From positions 1-38,989 of the forward strand of contig CAYYMD010000027.1 in NCBI GenBank assembly GCA_964472875.1: a stretch of DNA of 38,989 nucleotides, in the 5' to 3' direction. This document shows positions 8,292-17,213 of the stretch, in pieces. Source of the stretch: CAYYMD01 sp964472875. Its GTDB lineage: Bacteria; Planctomycetota; Phycisphaerae; SM23-33. Below the pieces are notes generated by a model, which worked only from the letters and a program-made list of their open reading frames with translations, searched no databases and was not told where the DNA came from. Both the position numbers and the translations under genes were made by a program. Position 1 is the stretch's first letter; each line of letters starts with the position of its first letter.

Positions 8292-10862
8292 ATGAATATT
8301 GAAAATTTTAAGAAATGCGGGCGCCGTGACTTTTTGCGATATACAGGCGGCGGAGTGGCTTCTTTAATAGCGACGGGTTGTGTAAACACCCGCCTTGAAT
8401 CGTCATCGGCCACGGAGCGAAGTAAATTTGTGAGCCGATGGAATCGGATGCACAATCGCATCTGGATTGGCAGGGAATGCTGGGCAAATCCTATGGAAGA
8501 CTGGTGTGTTGACGACGGCTCACTTGTCTGCACGAGCACGGATGTCGACAGAAATGTTCACGTACTATCCCGCCAATTGAGTAAAAAGACCGGAACGTTG
8601 CAGATGTCGGTGCGGTTGAAGGTTATTGAGAAACATAACAGTGGTTCGGCCGGTTTCAGTATCGGCATACACGATGATATAAATGATTGGCGGGGAAATC
8701 TATTATGGGGCAAAGGCGTGGATGCGGGAGTAGGCACAGACGGTCAAATCTTTATAGACAAGAAAGTAAAAAATTTTGCCCCGGGAACATTTGACGATGT
8801 TGTTCTGAAACTTGCCGCCAGACCGTCCGACACAAAATACAATATTATTCTCAGAGCCGTAGAACCGAACACAAAAAAGGTATTGGCAAAAATCGAAAAC
8901 AGTCTGCCCGCCGATAACTTACTCGGCAACCTTGCCTTGGTTAACAATTTCCGGCAGATATCAAATAATCGGGGATCGCGTTATTCGTTCTCAAAATGGC
9001 TTATAGACGGCACTAAATTGGCGGCGAATGAAAGCCATTGTTTCGGCCCCGTACTTTGGGCCATGCATACCCTCAGTGATTCACGCGGGGCTGACGGATA
9101 TGTAATGAAGATGACCGCCCAGATGCCTCCTCTGGGCAAAGACGACAATGATAACATTGAACTGCAGATAAAGCAGAAGGGTGTATGGAAGACCCTTGGC
9201 ACCGAGAAAATTCATGCCGACTCCCGCACGGCTACATTCAAAATAACCGAATGGGATGCGAGTCAGGATATTGATTATCGGCTGGTTTACACGGAAACAG
9301 ACGGGAAAGGAGCACCAAATAAATATTACTGGAGCGGAACAGTCCGTAAAGACCCAACGGATAAAGAGAAAGTGATTTTTGCTCCGATGACGTGTCAGTA
9401 TCATTACGGTTTTCCTTATACTAATGTGGTCAACAACCTGGAAGCCGCCGATCCGGACCTGCTATATTTCAGCGGTGACCAGATATACGAGGCAAACGGA
9501 CATTACGGTATTATCAGAAAACCCTCACATCGGGCCATATTGAATTTCCTGCGTAAATGGTATCTTTTCGGCTGGGCATTTGGAAATCTAATGCGGGACA
9601 GGCCTGTGCTGTGCACACCCGATGACCATGATGTATACCACGGCAATCTCTGGGGCGATGGGGGTAAAGTAATGAAAAATAAAAAGAGCAATAAAGATGA
9701 TACGAGCGGATACATCCAGCCGGTTTCAATGGTTAACGTAGTGCACAAGGTTAATTGCAGCCATCACCCTGACTTCTACGACCCCACGCCGGTCGATAAT
9801 GGCATAAGCGTATGGTACGGCGATATGGTTTACGGCCGAATTAGTTTCGCCATAGTATCCGACAGAATGTTTAAGTCCGGCCCCAAAAAGGTTAGCAATT
9901 GGAAAGGCAGATCCGATCATGTGCCGCCCGGTTACGATGTCACCAAACTGGATAATCCTGACTTGAAGTTACTCGGGGACAGACAGATAAAGTTTTTGCA
10001 AGAGTGGATTGAGGACTGGCGAGGGGCCGACATGAAAATCCTTCTGAGTCAAAGCGTCTTTTCCGGCATTGCCACGCACCATGGCGGAAGCAATAACTAC
10101 CTTGAAGCCGATTTGGACAGCAATGGCTGGCCTCAGTCCGCCCGGAACAGAGCAATCCGGCTCCTGAGAAAAAGCTTTGCCCTCCATGTTTCGGGAGATC
10201 AGCATCTGACTACACTCAGCCAGTACGGCGTCGACCAGCAGCGCGACAGTTGCTGGAGTTTATGTGTTCCGGCCATATGTGTCGGATATCAACGCTGGTG
10301 GCGGGCCGATGAAATGGGGTTCGAATATAAAAACAGACCCGAACACGGACTGCCTGATACAGGCGAATACGAAGACACGCTCAATAATAAAATATATATT
10401 TATGCCGTGGGCAACCCATGGGGCAGCCGTCATTCCAACCGCTATACCAAGGCACTAATCAAAGCATCGGGGTTCTCTATCGTGGACATCGATAAACGCC
10501 GGCGAACTTATACGTGTAAGTCATATAAATGGTCTGCAAACTTAAGCAAAAACGAGAAATCGGGTTTGTTCCCCGGGTTTGGCCGAACAATATCGCAACA
10601 GGAAAATTACGGGCGCAAACGGTTCGGATATCTTGACGAGGTCATTTATGAAAAATGTGCCCGACCCGTTCTCAAGGTTTATAAATCTGACGGGAAACTG
10701 GAATATGCTATACGACTTACAGAGAAAAGGGTGCGGCCCTGGGTATTCGAGGACGGTGAATATACGGTCAAAATAGGCGACCCTGAAAAGGATAAATGGA
10801 AGGTCTTGAAAGGAATGACCGTTACCGCTACCGCAAAGACCTCAGAATCTAAGAGCCCCTAA
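8292..10862 (+). CDS. PhoD-like metallophosphatase, Tat lipoprotein
   Basis: The protein is about 856 residues from the ATG at 8292 (a GTG at 8283 is also possible). The N-terminus carries a twin-arginine motif (GRRDFLR) and a lipobox (LIATGC), indicating a Tat-exported lipoprotein. Residues about 35-330 look beta-rich and of unknown role. The PhoD-like phosphoesterase domain follows, with metal ligands in YFSGDQIYE (about residue 395), CTPDDHDVYHGN (about 443) and LHVSGDQHLTTL (about 635). It would hydrolyse phosphate mono- or diesters outside the cytoplasm. The coding sequence looks more A+T-rich than its neighbours. It lies between two direct copies of an inverted-ended element, and the second copy supplies its last residues and stop codon. 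Confidence 0.85.
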   Translation: MNIENFKKCGRRDFLRYTGGGVASLIATGCVNTRLESSSATERSKFVSRWNRMHNRIWIGRECWANPMEDWCVDDGSLVCTSTDVDRNVHVLSRQLSKKTGTLQMSVRLKVIEKHNSGSAGFSIGIHDDINDWRGNLLWGKGVDAGVGTDGQIFIDKKVKNFAPGTFDDVVLKLAARPSDTKYNIILRAVEPNTKKVLAKIENSLPADNLLGNLALVNNFRQISNNRGSRYSFSKWLIDGTKLAANESHCFGPVLWAMHTLSDSRGADGYVMKMTAQMPPLGKDDNDNIELQIKQKGVWKTLGTEKIHADSRTATFKITEWDASQDIDYRLVYTETDGKGAPNKYYWSGTVRKDPTDKEKVIFAPMTCQYHYGFPYTNVVNNLEAADPDLLYFSGDQIYEANGHYGIIRKPSHRAILNFLRKWYLFGWAFGNLMRDRPVLCTPDDHDVYHGNLWGDGGKVMKNKKSNKDDTSGYIQPVSMVNVVHKVNCSHHPDFYDPTPVDNGISVWYGDMVYGRISFAIVSDRMFKSGPKKVSNWKGRSDHVPPGYDVTKLDNPDLKLLGDRQIKFLQEWIEDWRGADMKILLSQSVFSGIATHHGGSNNYLEADLDSNGWPQSARNRAIRLLRKSFALHVSGDQHLTTLSQYGVDQQRDSCWSLCVPAICVGYQRWWRADEMGFEYKNRPEHGLPDTGEYEDTLNNKIYIYAVGNPWGSRHSNRYTKALIKASGFSIVDIDKRRRTYTCKSYKWSANLSKNEKSGLFPGFGRTISQQENYGRKRFGYLDEVIYEKCARPVLKVYKSDGKLEYAIRLTEKRVRPWVFEDGEYTVKIGDPEKDKWKVLKGMTVTATAKTSESKSP

Positions 10863-11029
10863 CAAAACGTCTGTGTCGGCCCGAGGTCGAGCGAAACGCC
10901 GCCAGGCGATGCTTCAGCATCGTCGATGCAGCTCGCCTGTCATCCTTAAAAAAACAGGAGGCGGGCAGGTTCGACGCCGCATCTCGATGTTGGGGCCGAC
11001 CGAAGTCAACAGCGTTTTGTTAGGGGCTC
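10853..11029 (+). mobile_element. MITE-like element with inverted ends, copy 2
   Basis: This 177-bp copy, in the same orientation as copy 1, has perfectly matching inverted ends: GAGCCCCTAACAAAACG and CGTTTTGTTAGGGGCTC. Set one base inwards, the element is flanked by a 5-bp direct repeat CTAAG (10849-10853 and 11029-11033). Its inner hairpin, CGATGC-TTCA-GCATCG, is perfect. Relative to copy 1 it lacks an internal stretch of about 17 bp lying between two CAGGC repeats. The left end overlaps the 3' end of the PhoD-like gene: the TAA at 10860-10862 belongs to the inverted end. Confidence 0.8.
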
Positions 11030-11059
11030 TAAGTTGGTTTGGGAAGAAAAGAAGAATCG

Positions 11060-12403
11060 ATGAAAAGACTTCTAACTCTGATCCTTTCGATTGGATTTGT
11101 TATATTCAGCGCCTCGGCGGGCGAAGACAATAATGCCTCTTCCGACACGGGAAAGGGATTTGTCTGGAAGTCACAGGTTCCCGCCGCCTGCCCGTTCGAA
11201 CAGTCGAAAACTCTGACCGGAATCTATTTCACGGGGCGACACAGCGATTATCACTGCGGCGACACATGGTATCCATCCTGGGCGACTAACGGCAACCTGT
11301 ACTCACCCTGGACGGATGGGAAGACCGATGGGGTGAAATGTGGTTCCGGAGAAAAGCCGCGAAGGGAGAAGGCGGCTCGCACAGGTCATGCCGTGATGAT
11401 TGGAGAAGATCCGGTGAATTTAAAGATAAAGAACACATCACCGCCCAAGAGTGCATCCGCGAAGCCCTACCTTGGGAGGTATCCCTGCGGTTCGCTGGTC
11501 TATAACGGAGTTTGGTACTACGGGACGTATTGCCTCGGCCCGGCCGGCCGCTACCAACATAAAGGATTCATGTGGAACTGGCCAAACCTCGGTCCTATGC
11601 CGGGTTTCCAGATTTCCTATGACCTCGGCAAGACCTGGGAACCCTCTCCGCATTCGCCGGCCGAGCCGTTGTTTCCTGAGCCGGACAAGTATCTCGGTCC
11701 GGTGAAAATGGGAGCGCCGCACTTTGTGGATTTCGGCAAGAACATGGAGCACTCGCCGGACGGCAAGGCCTATCTGCTGGGAATGGGCGCGGTGGAGAAC
11801 GATCTCAAACCTCGTCCGTGTATTAGGCCTGCGCCGGGCGGTGGGGTCGAGGTTCAGGAATGTGATTCGGATTTCGACCATGCAAATCTTAGTTGGATTA
11901 CCGCCGACCAGATTTACCTGGCGCGCGTAAAGCCCTCACCTGAGACTATTAACGATATCAACGCCTACGAGTTTTATGCCGGGCGCGACAAAAATGGCAG
12001 GCCCGTTTGGACGGGGAATTTTGACAAGATAAAGCCGCTGCTCGAGTGGAATAACCATATGGGCTGCGTAACCGCCACGTACGTGCCGGGATTGAAAAAG
12101 TATCTCATGTGCATCACCGATGGCTGGCCCACCGTCGCAACGATGGATTCTTACATTCTCGTGGCCGACGCCATAACCGGGCCGTGGCAGATTGTTACCT
12201 ACATGAAAGACTTCGGTGAGCAGGCCTATTTCCTGAATTTTCCCAGCAAGTTCATCAGCGATGACGGGAGGACCCTGTGGCTGTGCTACTCGGCAAACTT
12301 CTCACGTGGTTGGAACGGCGTCAAACTGGAGTTCAACCCACCTGGTGGTCGTTACGGCCTATGCCTGCATGAAATTAATCTGCTCGGTGCCAAACGCGAT
12401 TGA
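11060..12403 (+). CDS. Secreted beta-propeller-like protein, putative glycosidase
   Basis: From the ATG at 11060 the product has 447 residues; a TTG 21 bp upstream is in frame but has no better ribosome site, and GGAAG stands before 11060. A signal peptide covers residues 1-20 (LLTLILSIGFVIFSASAGE). Repeated blade-like stretches (GRHSDYHCGDTWYPSWAT, SYDLGKTWEPS, GAPHFVDFGKNM, YILVADAITGPWQIV, WLCYSANFS) suggest a five-bladed beta-propeller of the DUF4185/GH43-like type, with acidic residues where glycosidases hold theirs. The family call is tentative. The gene begins 30 bp after repeat copy 2, so its promoter must lie in or before that element. Confidence 0.6.
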   Translation: MKRLLTLILSIGFVIFSASAGEDNNASSDTGKGFVWKSQVPAACPFEQSKTLTGIYFTGRHSDYHCGDTWYPSWATNGNLYSPWTDGKTDGVKCGSGEKPRREKAARTGHAVMIGEDPVNLKIKNTSPPKSASAKPYLGRYPCGSLVYNGVWYYGTYCLGPAGRYQHKGFMWNWPNLGPMPGFQISYDLGKTWEPSPHSPAEPLFPEPDKYLGPVKMGAPHFVDFGKNMEHSPDGKAYLLGMGAVENDLKPRPCIRPAPGGGVEVQECDSDFDHANLSWITADQIYLARVKPSPETINDINAYEFYAGRDKNGRPVWTGNFDKIKPLLEWNNHMGCVTATYVPGLKKYLMCITDGWPTVATMDSYILVADAITGPWQIVTYMKDFGEQAYFLNFPSKFISDDGRTLWLCYSANFSRGWNGVKLEFNPPGGRYGLCLHEINLLGAKRD

Positions 12404-12447
12404 CCTATCACCCGCATGCGACGTTCCTGACCGTTGTATTTTTTTCT

Positions 12448-13110
12448 TTACTCTTGCATTGTTCGAGCAACAGCGTCGATGAATGCGGTCACCCTGAACA
12501 GGTCCTTTTGGCCGGGTGAAGATTCCACTCCGGAGGCCACGTCCACGGCGTGGGGGCGGACGGTTTTAATCGCTTCTGCCACGCAGTCCGGTCCCAGTCC
12601 GCCGGCCAGGATGATCGGCGGCAGGTTGTCCATGCGCCCGGCCGCGCGGGCCTCGGCGACCATGTTCCAGTTAAATTTTTTACCCGTTCCGCCGTAGGCC
12701 GATTTGTCATAGGCGTCAAGCACTATCCCCCCCAGGGGCGCACCGCCCAGGGCGTTCAGCCAGGCGCCTACCTGATTTATCCACCCCTCGTCGCGTATAC
12801 GGAATGCCTTGAGACACTTGGCGTTTATGTGGTCGATAACCTGCGGGCCTTCATCACCGTGGAGTTGAACGTACTCGATTCCGGTGGCCGCAACAGTTTC
12901 GTTGATTCGTTGCGGCGATTCGTTCACGAACACACCCACGGTCGCCACAAACGGCGGCAGGGCGGCGATTATCACGGCCGCCTGCTCCGGCGTTACCCGT
13001 CGCGGGGAGTCGGCAAATACGAATCCCACCGCATCGGCCCCCAGCCGAACGACCTCAAGTGCGGTTTGCACATCCTGCATTCCTTCGATTTTAACGCGTA
13101 CGCGAGGCAT
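12448..13110 (-). CDS. trpF: Phosphoribosylanthranilate isomerase with altered active site
   Basis: The 220-residue product matches TrpF, which converts N-(5'-phosphoribosyl)anthranilate to the 1-deoxyribulose form in tryptophan synthesis. Visible family features are LGADAVGFVFADSPRRV, VGVFVNE, VQLHGDE, IVLDAYDKSAYGGTGKKFNW (general-acid Asp present) and ILAGGLGPDCVAEAI with VASGVESSPGQKD (phosphate-binding end). The usual N-terminal KICG is KIEG here, so the general-base Cys is Glu (codon GAA). The start at 13110 gives the usual short N-terminus; an upstream in-frame ATG at 13146 would add 12 residues. No other trp gene is in the window. It is divergent from the oxidoreductase gene at 13213. 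Confidence 0.85.
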   Translation of the reverse strand: MPRVRVKIEGMQDVQTALEVVRLGADAVGFVFADSPRRVTPEQAAVIIAALPPFVATVGVFVNESPQRINETVAATGIEYVQLHGDEGPQVIDHINAKCLKAFRIRDEGWINQVGAWLNALGGAPLGGIVLDAYDKSAYGGTGKKFNWNMVAEARAAGRMDNLPPIILAGGLGPDCVAEAIKTVRPHAVDVASGVESSPGQKDLFRVTAFIDAVARTMQE

Positions 13111-13140
13111 AGGATTAACTTTAATGCCATGGTGGAGATG

Positions 13141-13168
13141 TTGCAATGTTTTGCAAAGAACATATACT
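13141..13168 (+). promoter_or_regulatory. Putative promoter of the cytosolic Gfo/Idh/MocA gene
   Basis: TTGCAA (13141-13146), a 16-bp spacer and TATACT (13163-13168) lie 44 bp before the start codon at 13213, within the divergent trpF intergenic region. A second TTGCAA lies at 13151. The TTGCAATG start and 16-bp spacing match the candidates at 8164 and 21818. Confidence 0.45.
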
Positions 13169-13212
13169 GCGATAAACAGAGATTAGTAAACGAAAATAAC
13201 GAAAGGCATAAG

Positions 13213-14403
13213 ATGAGCAAGATACGCATCGGAATCGTAGGATTGGGTAATGTCGGCGCCGCGCACGCTGAGAATATCCACGCATCAAACAGCCGGGATT
13301 TCAAACTCGCGGCCGTGAGCGATGCGGACGAGGAAAAAGCAAAAACTATAAGCGAGAAATATGGCGTACCCCATTTCGCGCCTCCCCAGAAAATGTACGA
13401 TTCCGGTCTGTGCGACGCGGTAATCGTGGCCACGCCGCATTTTTGGCATCCGCCGCTGGTGATACGCGCCGCAAGGGCGGGCCTTCACGTATTGTGCGAA
13501 AAGCCGCTGGCATCAACGATAGGGCCGGCCCGGGCGATGGTGAAAGAATGCAAAAAACGCCACAAGGCCCTCGGCGTGGTGTTCCACCATCGCACCCGCT
13601 CGATAATGCTGAAGATGAAGCAAATGGTGGATAAGGGCGTTATCGGGGAAGTTTTCCGCATACAGCTTATCTGCTCCAACTGGCTTCGCCTGCAGTCGTA
13701 TTTCGACAGCGGGGCGTGGAGGGGAACATGGGACGGCGAGGGCGGCGGCGTGCTGCTGAACCAGGCCCCACACCACCTGGATCTGTTTCAATGGATAGGC
13801 GGCATGCCGAAGCGGATTATGGGGCTGCTGTCGACACGCATGCATAATATCGAGGTGGAAGACACCGCCAACTTCCTGCTGGATTACGGCGACGGAAAGG
13901 TTGGATACATCTATGCCACTACCGCCGAAGAGCCCGGGTACGAGCAGATGATGATATGCGGCGACAAGGGAACGCTTATCTGCGAGAATGACAAAATCAA
14001 GCACGCCAAACTTAAAGTTCCGATTTCCGAGCATATATTCAGCGGCGAGAGCCAGGATGTCATCTCGAAGGCATCGGGCGGACAGAAAGTCACGTGGAAG
14101 GAAGTGCCCCTTCCCAAGAATCCCGGTGGAAAGCACATTCTCGTTGTGCGCAATTTTGTCCGGCACCTGCTGGGCAAGGGGCAGATAGACGCCACAGGCG
14201 AAGACGCACTGAACCAGCTTGAGCTGACAAACGGCATGTATGTGGCCGGTTACAAAAACAAAACCGTTACACTGCCGCTCGACAAGCGCGAGGTCGAGCG
14301 TCTCGTAGCCAAACTTATAAAAGAACGTTCAACCGGCAAAGGCGGCGACATGCGCAGCCGGGCCATGAGAGACTATCGGCGTTTAGTTCGGTCTGGCAAA
14401 TAA
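13213..14403 (+). CDS. Cytosolic Gfo/Idh/MocA family oxidoreductase
   Basis: The 396-residue protein has no signal peptide and starts directly with the nucleotide-binding Rossmann motif IGIVGLGNVGAAHAENI. ATPHFWHPPL and the CEKPLA hallmark (about residue 97) follow, and the C-terminal half has GGGVLLNQAPHHLDLFQW. The open frame extends upstream to 12550, but that part only mirrors trpF. The ATG at 13213 has GAAAGG upstream and fits the family length. It probably acts on a sugar or cyclitol in the cytoplasm, unlike the two Tat-exported relatives in the window. Transcribed divergently from trpF; not obviously in an operon with the next gene. Confidence 0.9.
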   Translation: MSKIRIGIVGLGNVGAAHAENIHASNSRDFKLAAVSDADEEKAKTISEKYGVPHFAPPQKMYDSGLCDAVIVATPHFWHPPLVIRAARAGLHVLCEKPLASTIGPARAMVKECKKRHKALGVVFHHRTRSIMLKMKQMVDKGVIGEVFRIQLICSNWLRLQSYFDSGAWRGTWDGEGGGVLLNQAPHHLDLFQWIGGMPKRIMGLLSTRMHNIEVEDTANFLLDYGDGKVGYIYATTAEEPGYEQMMICGDKGTLICENDKIKHAKLKVPISEHIFSGESQDVISKASGGQKVTWKEVPLPKNPGGKHILVVRNFVRHLLGKGQIDATGEDALNQLELTNGMYVAGYKNKTVTLPLDKREVERLVAKLIKERSTGKGGDMRSRAMRDYRRLVRSGK

Positions 14404-14498
14404 CGCCTATGGGGATGTTATGCGGATATTATGCTTCGCATGGGCTGAAAAAATGATATAATGATTTGTTGCGGAGGTAGCAACAAGAGCATAGAACC

Positions 14499-15776
14499 AT
14501 GATAGGTTCAAAGCGCATAATTATTTCGGTTGTGTTTGTGTTGGCGGTTTTGACGCCTTTCGCCGCCGCCGACAGGGTAATCCTCACCGACGGCAGGATA
14601 TTCGAGGGGACAGCCACAGTTCAGGACGACGTGGTCACCATCGAAATGTCCTATGGAACCATATCCTTCAGCCGGCAGAAGGTTCTTCGCATCGAAATTC
14701 GGGACACTCCCGCCCAGCAACTCCAGAAGAAATTGGACAGTCTGAAATACGGAGACACCGACGCCATGATGGAGGTGGTCCGCTGGGCCCGTCAAAACGG
14801 ACTCCGTGAACAGGCGGATGAAATTTGCCGGGATATAATCGAACTGGACGAGGATCACGCCGCCGCCAGGCGGGCCCTGGGGCATATCAAAATAGACAAA
14901 CAATGGCGGACATTTGACCAGGCAGTGGAACTGGCCCAAAACAAATTTTACGCCGAGCAGTTCAGTCAACTGGTTAACGATGTCCTGCCTGAACTCCTTG
15001 TAGCAGCCCAGTCCGAAGAGGAAGAACTTATAACCAGGCGCCTCCTGGCCAGGTCATTGCTGCGGGCGGGCAAATTTTCGCGCGCCGCAGAGGAGTATAA
15101 CAACCTGGCGGAAAACACCGATAAGTTCGAGGCAACGCGGTATGGCGTCATCGCCGAGATCCTGGGTCAGAATGACGACGGCATGTACGTGTTGAGGGAA
15201 TTTTATCCGCCGGCCACGGGGCTGCTGGGCAGGGAGCAGCCCGGACAGAGGACACTTGAGCCCGGACCGGCGTCGCTGTCGGACCCCCTGGTTCTTAAAG
15301 CGGCTTTGCGTGATAGGGCGAAGAAGATGATTCAATCCGGCCGTGAATCCATGGAAGAAGCGGCCAAAATCGAATCTTCCAATGAGACCGGCGCACGCGC
15401 CCTGTACGCCAAGGCAGAAAAAGCATTCGACCGGGCCGACGCCCTTGTCGACGGCATATCTCGCAGTTACCGCATTGAAATCGCCCGCCGGCGCATTGCT
15501 TCGCTGCGGAAAATAGTGGAAACAAACGCCGGAAAATTCGACGAAGCAAAAGAAAAACTTGGCAGGAAAAATATGACCCCAAGCGGCTACACCGACGCCA
15601 TTCTGGGGATGAACCACTACCTTAATAATGTTCGCGAGCATCTGGAAAAAATCATCGAACTGGCAAAACCATATCCGGAGGAACTGGTGCTGGAAATAAA
15701 ATGGGCCCAGGCGGATCTGGAAAAAATTGACGAAATGCAGGAAGTGCTGGTGGCGGAACTGGATGACAGCAACTAA
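14499..15776 (+). CDS. Secreted helical-repeat protein of unknown function
   Basis: A 425-residue protein with a signal peptide (residues 1-24, ending AAADR). Residues about 25-65 (VILTDGRIFEGTATVQDD) form a small beta-barrel-like segment common at the N-terminus of planctomycete secreted proteins. The rest is alpha-helical with TPR-like units (residues about 95-140 and 190-230) and a charged C-terminal coiled region. A -10 box TATAAT lies at 14457-14462, 36 bp before the start, and a GGAGG ribosome site is at about 14474-14478. The stop overlaps the next gene by 14 bp, implying translational coupling with a putative zinc peptidase. No specific function is recognised. Confidence 0.7.
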   Translation: MIGSKRIIISVVFVLAVLTPFAAADRVILTDGRIFEGTATVQDDVVTIEMSYGTISFSRQKVLRIEIRDTPAQQLQKKLDSLKYGDTDAMMEVVRWARQNGLREQADEICRDIIELDEDHAAARRALGHIKIDKQWRTFDQAVELAQNKFYAEQFSQLVNDVLPELLVAAQSEEEELITRRLLARSLLRAGKFSRAAEEYNNLAENTDKFEATRYGVIAEILGQNDDGMYVLREFYPPATGLLGREQPGQRTLEPGPASLSDPLVLKAALRDRAKKMIQSGRESMEEAAKIESSNETGARALYAKAEKAFDRADALVDGISRSYRIEIARRRIASLRKIVETNAGKFDEAKEKLGRKNMTPSGYTDAILGMNHYLNNVREHLEKIIELAKPYPEELVLEIKWAQADLEKIDEMQEVLVAELDDSN

Positions 15777-16968
15777 GGCAAAACTCGTTTTGTTCGTACT
15801 GTCCGGGGCATGCCTCGCTCTGGCCGCACCCGAGAAACAGGACGATGCTTACGGATACCGGTCGCAGATACAGTCGGCATTGGAGCGGCTGGAAAAGGGG
15901 CGGTACCGGCAGGCCGAACAACTCGCTCTGGACCTTGCGGTGGGCCGGGAGGGTGTATCACCGAATAACAGGGCGTGGCTAATTGCGGCCGCGGCCCGGC
16001 GGAGGTCCGGCAGATACGAACAGGCCCGGCAGGCGTACAAGATGTACCTGGCTTCGTGCACCAGTGCAGAGCTGCGTGATTACGCCTTGAGACAGATGGA
16101 GGCATGCAGGGGAGAACCGGAACAACCCGGTCCCGCCCCAGCCCGCTCGCCCGATGAAGAATTGACCAAACAACATTGCAAGCGGCTGGCGGAAACAGAC
16201 CTGCATCTTCATACCGAATACAGTGAGCATTTTGTCATTTATGCGAAGAACGCGGAACTGGCCGAACTTGTCTCCAAAAAGGCCGAAGAAGCCCTGAAGC
16301 GCATATGCCGGGTGATCCTGGCCGGGCAGGAATACCCCCATACAGTGGATATTTACGTCTGGGCCAACCGCGAAGAATACCTGCAGCATGCACAGGATGC
16401 CCCGGAATGGTCGGGTGGCAATTTCAGTTTACGTGTCGGCCAGGACTCCACCGTTCGCCGGATAGATCTGACGCAGAAAAATGAGAAAGGCGAATTCGAT
16501 ACGATTATGCTAGACCGCGTGCTGCCGCATGAAATGTGCCACCTTGTCTTGCGGGAATATTTCGGCGACTCGCCCTGCCCACTGTTCCTCGACGAGGGGC
16601 TGGCCATGATGGCCGAAAACGAAATCGATAATGAGCGTCTTGTGCTGGCGGGAACGGTGCTTGGCGGTGAGGATGCCATCCCGCTGAAACGACTGGCGTC
16701 TATCGCGCGCCCGGACATGGTCGATCCTTCTGTATTCTATGCCGAGTCCCTGAGCTTCGTCGAATACCTGCACAACAAACTAACGCAGAAACAGTTCCAC
16801 CAGTTTATCCGTCACGTCCGCTCCGGTTGTACCGTTACCGATGCAATTCAGCGAGCTTTGTACCTGCCGCAGAAAGAGCAGTTTCCCGTTGCGCTTGCGG
16901 CCGCGTGGAAGGAACACGCCGTAACAAACGCCCAGTACCTCCGCGCCCTCTACGCAGCCGCAGAGTAA
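15763..16968 (+). CDS. Putative zinc metallopeptidase (peptidase MA-like), secreted
   Basis: From the ATG at 15763, which overlaps the previous stop, the product has 401 residues. The N-terminus (residues 1-20, KLVLFVLSGACLALAAPE) is a signal peptide, possibly with a lipobox at Cys. TPR-like repeats follow at about 30-120. The C-terminal half carries the gluzincin signature: HEMCH (about residue 257) with the third ligand Glu in FLDEGLAMMAE about 22 residues later. This fits the peptidase MA/DUF1570 group. The overlap with the upstream helical-repeat gene suggests the two proteins work together outside the cytoplasm. Substrate unknown. Confidence 0.72.
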   Translation: MTATKAKLVLFVLSGACLALAAPEKQDDAYGYRSQIQSALERLEKGRYRQAEQLALDLAVGREGVSPNNRAWLIAAAARRRSGRYEQARQAYKMYLASCTSAELRDYALRQMEACRGEPEQPGPAPARSPDEELTKQHCKRLAETDLHLHTEYSEHFVIYAKNAELAELVSKKAEEALKRICRVILAGQEYPHTVDIYVWANREEYLQHAQDAPEWSGGNFSLRVGQDSTVRRIDLTQKNEKGEFDTIMLDRVLPHEMCHLVLREYFGDSPCPLFLDEGLAMMAENEIDNERLVLAGTVLGGEDAIPLKRLASIARPDMVDPSVFYAESLSFVEYLHNKLTQKQFHQFIRHVRSGCTVTDAIQRALYLPQKEQFPVALAAAWKEHAVTNAQYLRALYAAAE

Positions 16969-17111
16969 TTCCGTCGCCATCGCCATTCCTTGGCCCTTAT
17001 AAACCTGCGGCCTTGTCGGGCCGTCTACTTAATGCAGGATTTCAGCTATGTTCCGTTGGTCCGTAAGAACCATCCCTACCTTTGCCGATGTTGCGGCATT
17101 ATACTGAAGGC

Positions 17112-17213
17112 ATGAAGCGCAGCATTGCCAACCTGCCACTGCACACCGGCAAGGCCCCACGCTGGCTGTTCAAGCGGATGGTTCGCCTGGCCGGGGCGGT
17201 GACTGAGTTGGTC
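17112..17213 (+). pseudogene. N-terminal remnant of a DUF763 gene
   Basis: An ATG at 17112, after GAAGG, opens 34 codons reading MKRSIANLPLHTGKAPRWLF and continuing KRMVRLAGAVTE. This is the conserved start of DUF763 proteins, as I recall them. Similarity stops at about 17205, and the frame runs on with unrelated residues to a stop at 17384. The matching C-terminal piece is at 21639-21791 on the other strand. DUF763 proteins usually exceed 350 residues, so this is a broken gene. Confidence 0.6.

Noticed and set aside
12550..13212. Upstream extension of the oxidoreductase frame at 13213
   Set aside because: The extra 221 residues run antisense through trpF and have no motif; the ATG at 13213 begins right at the Rossmann fold.
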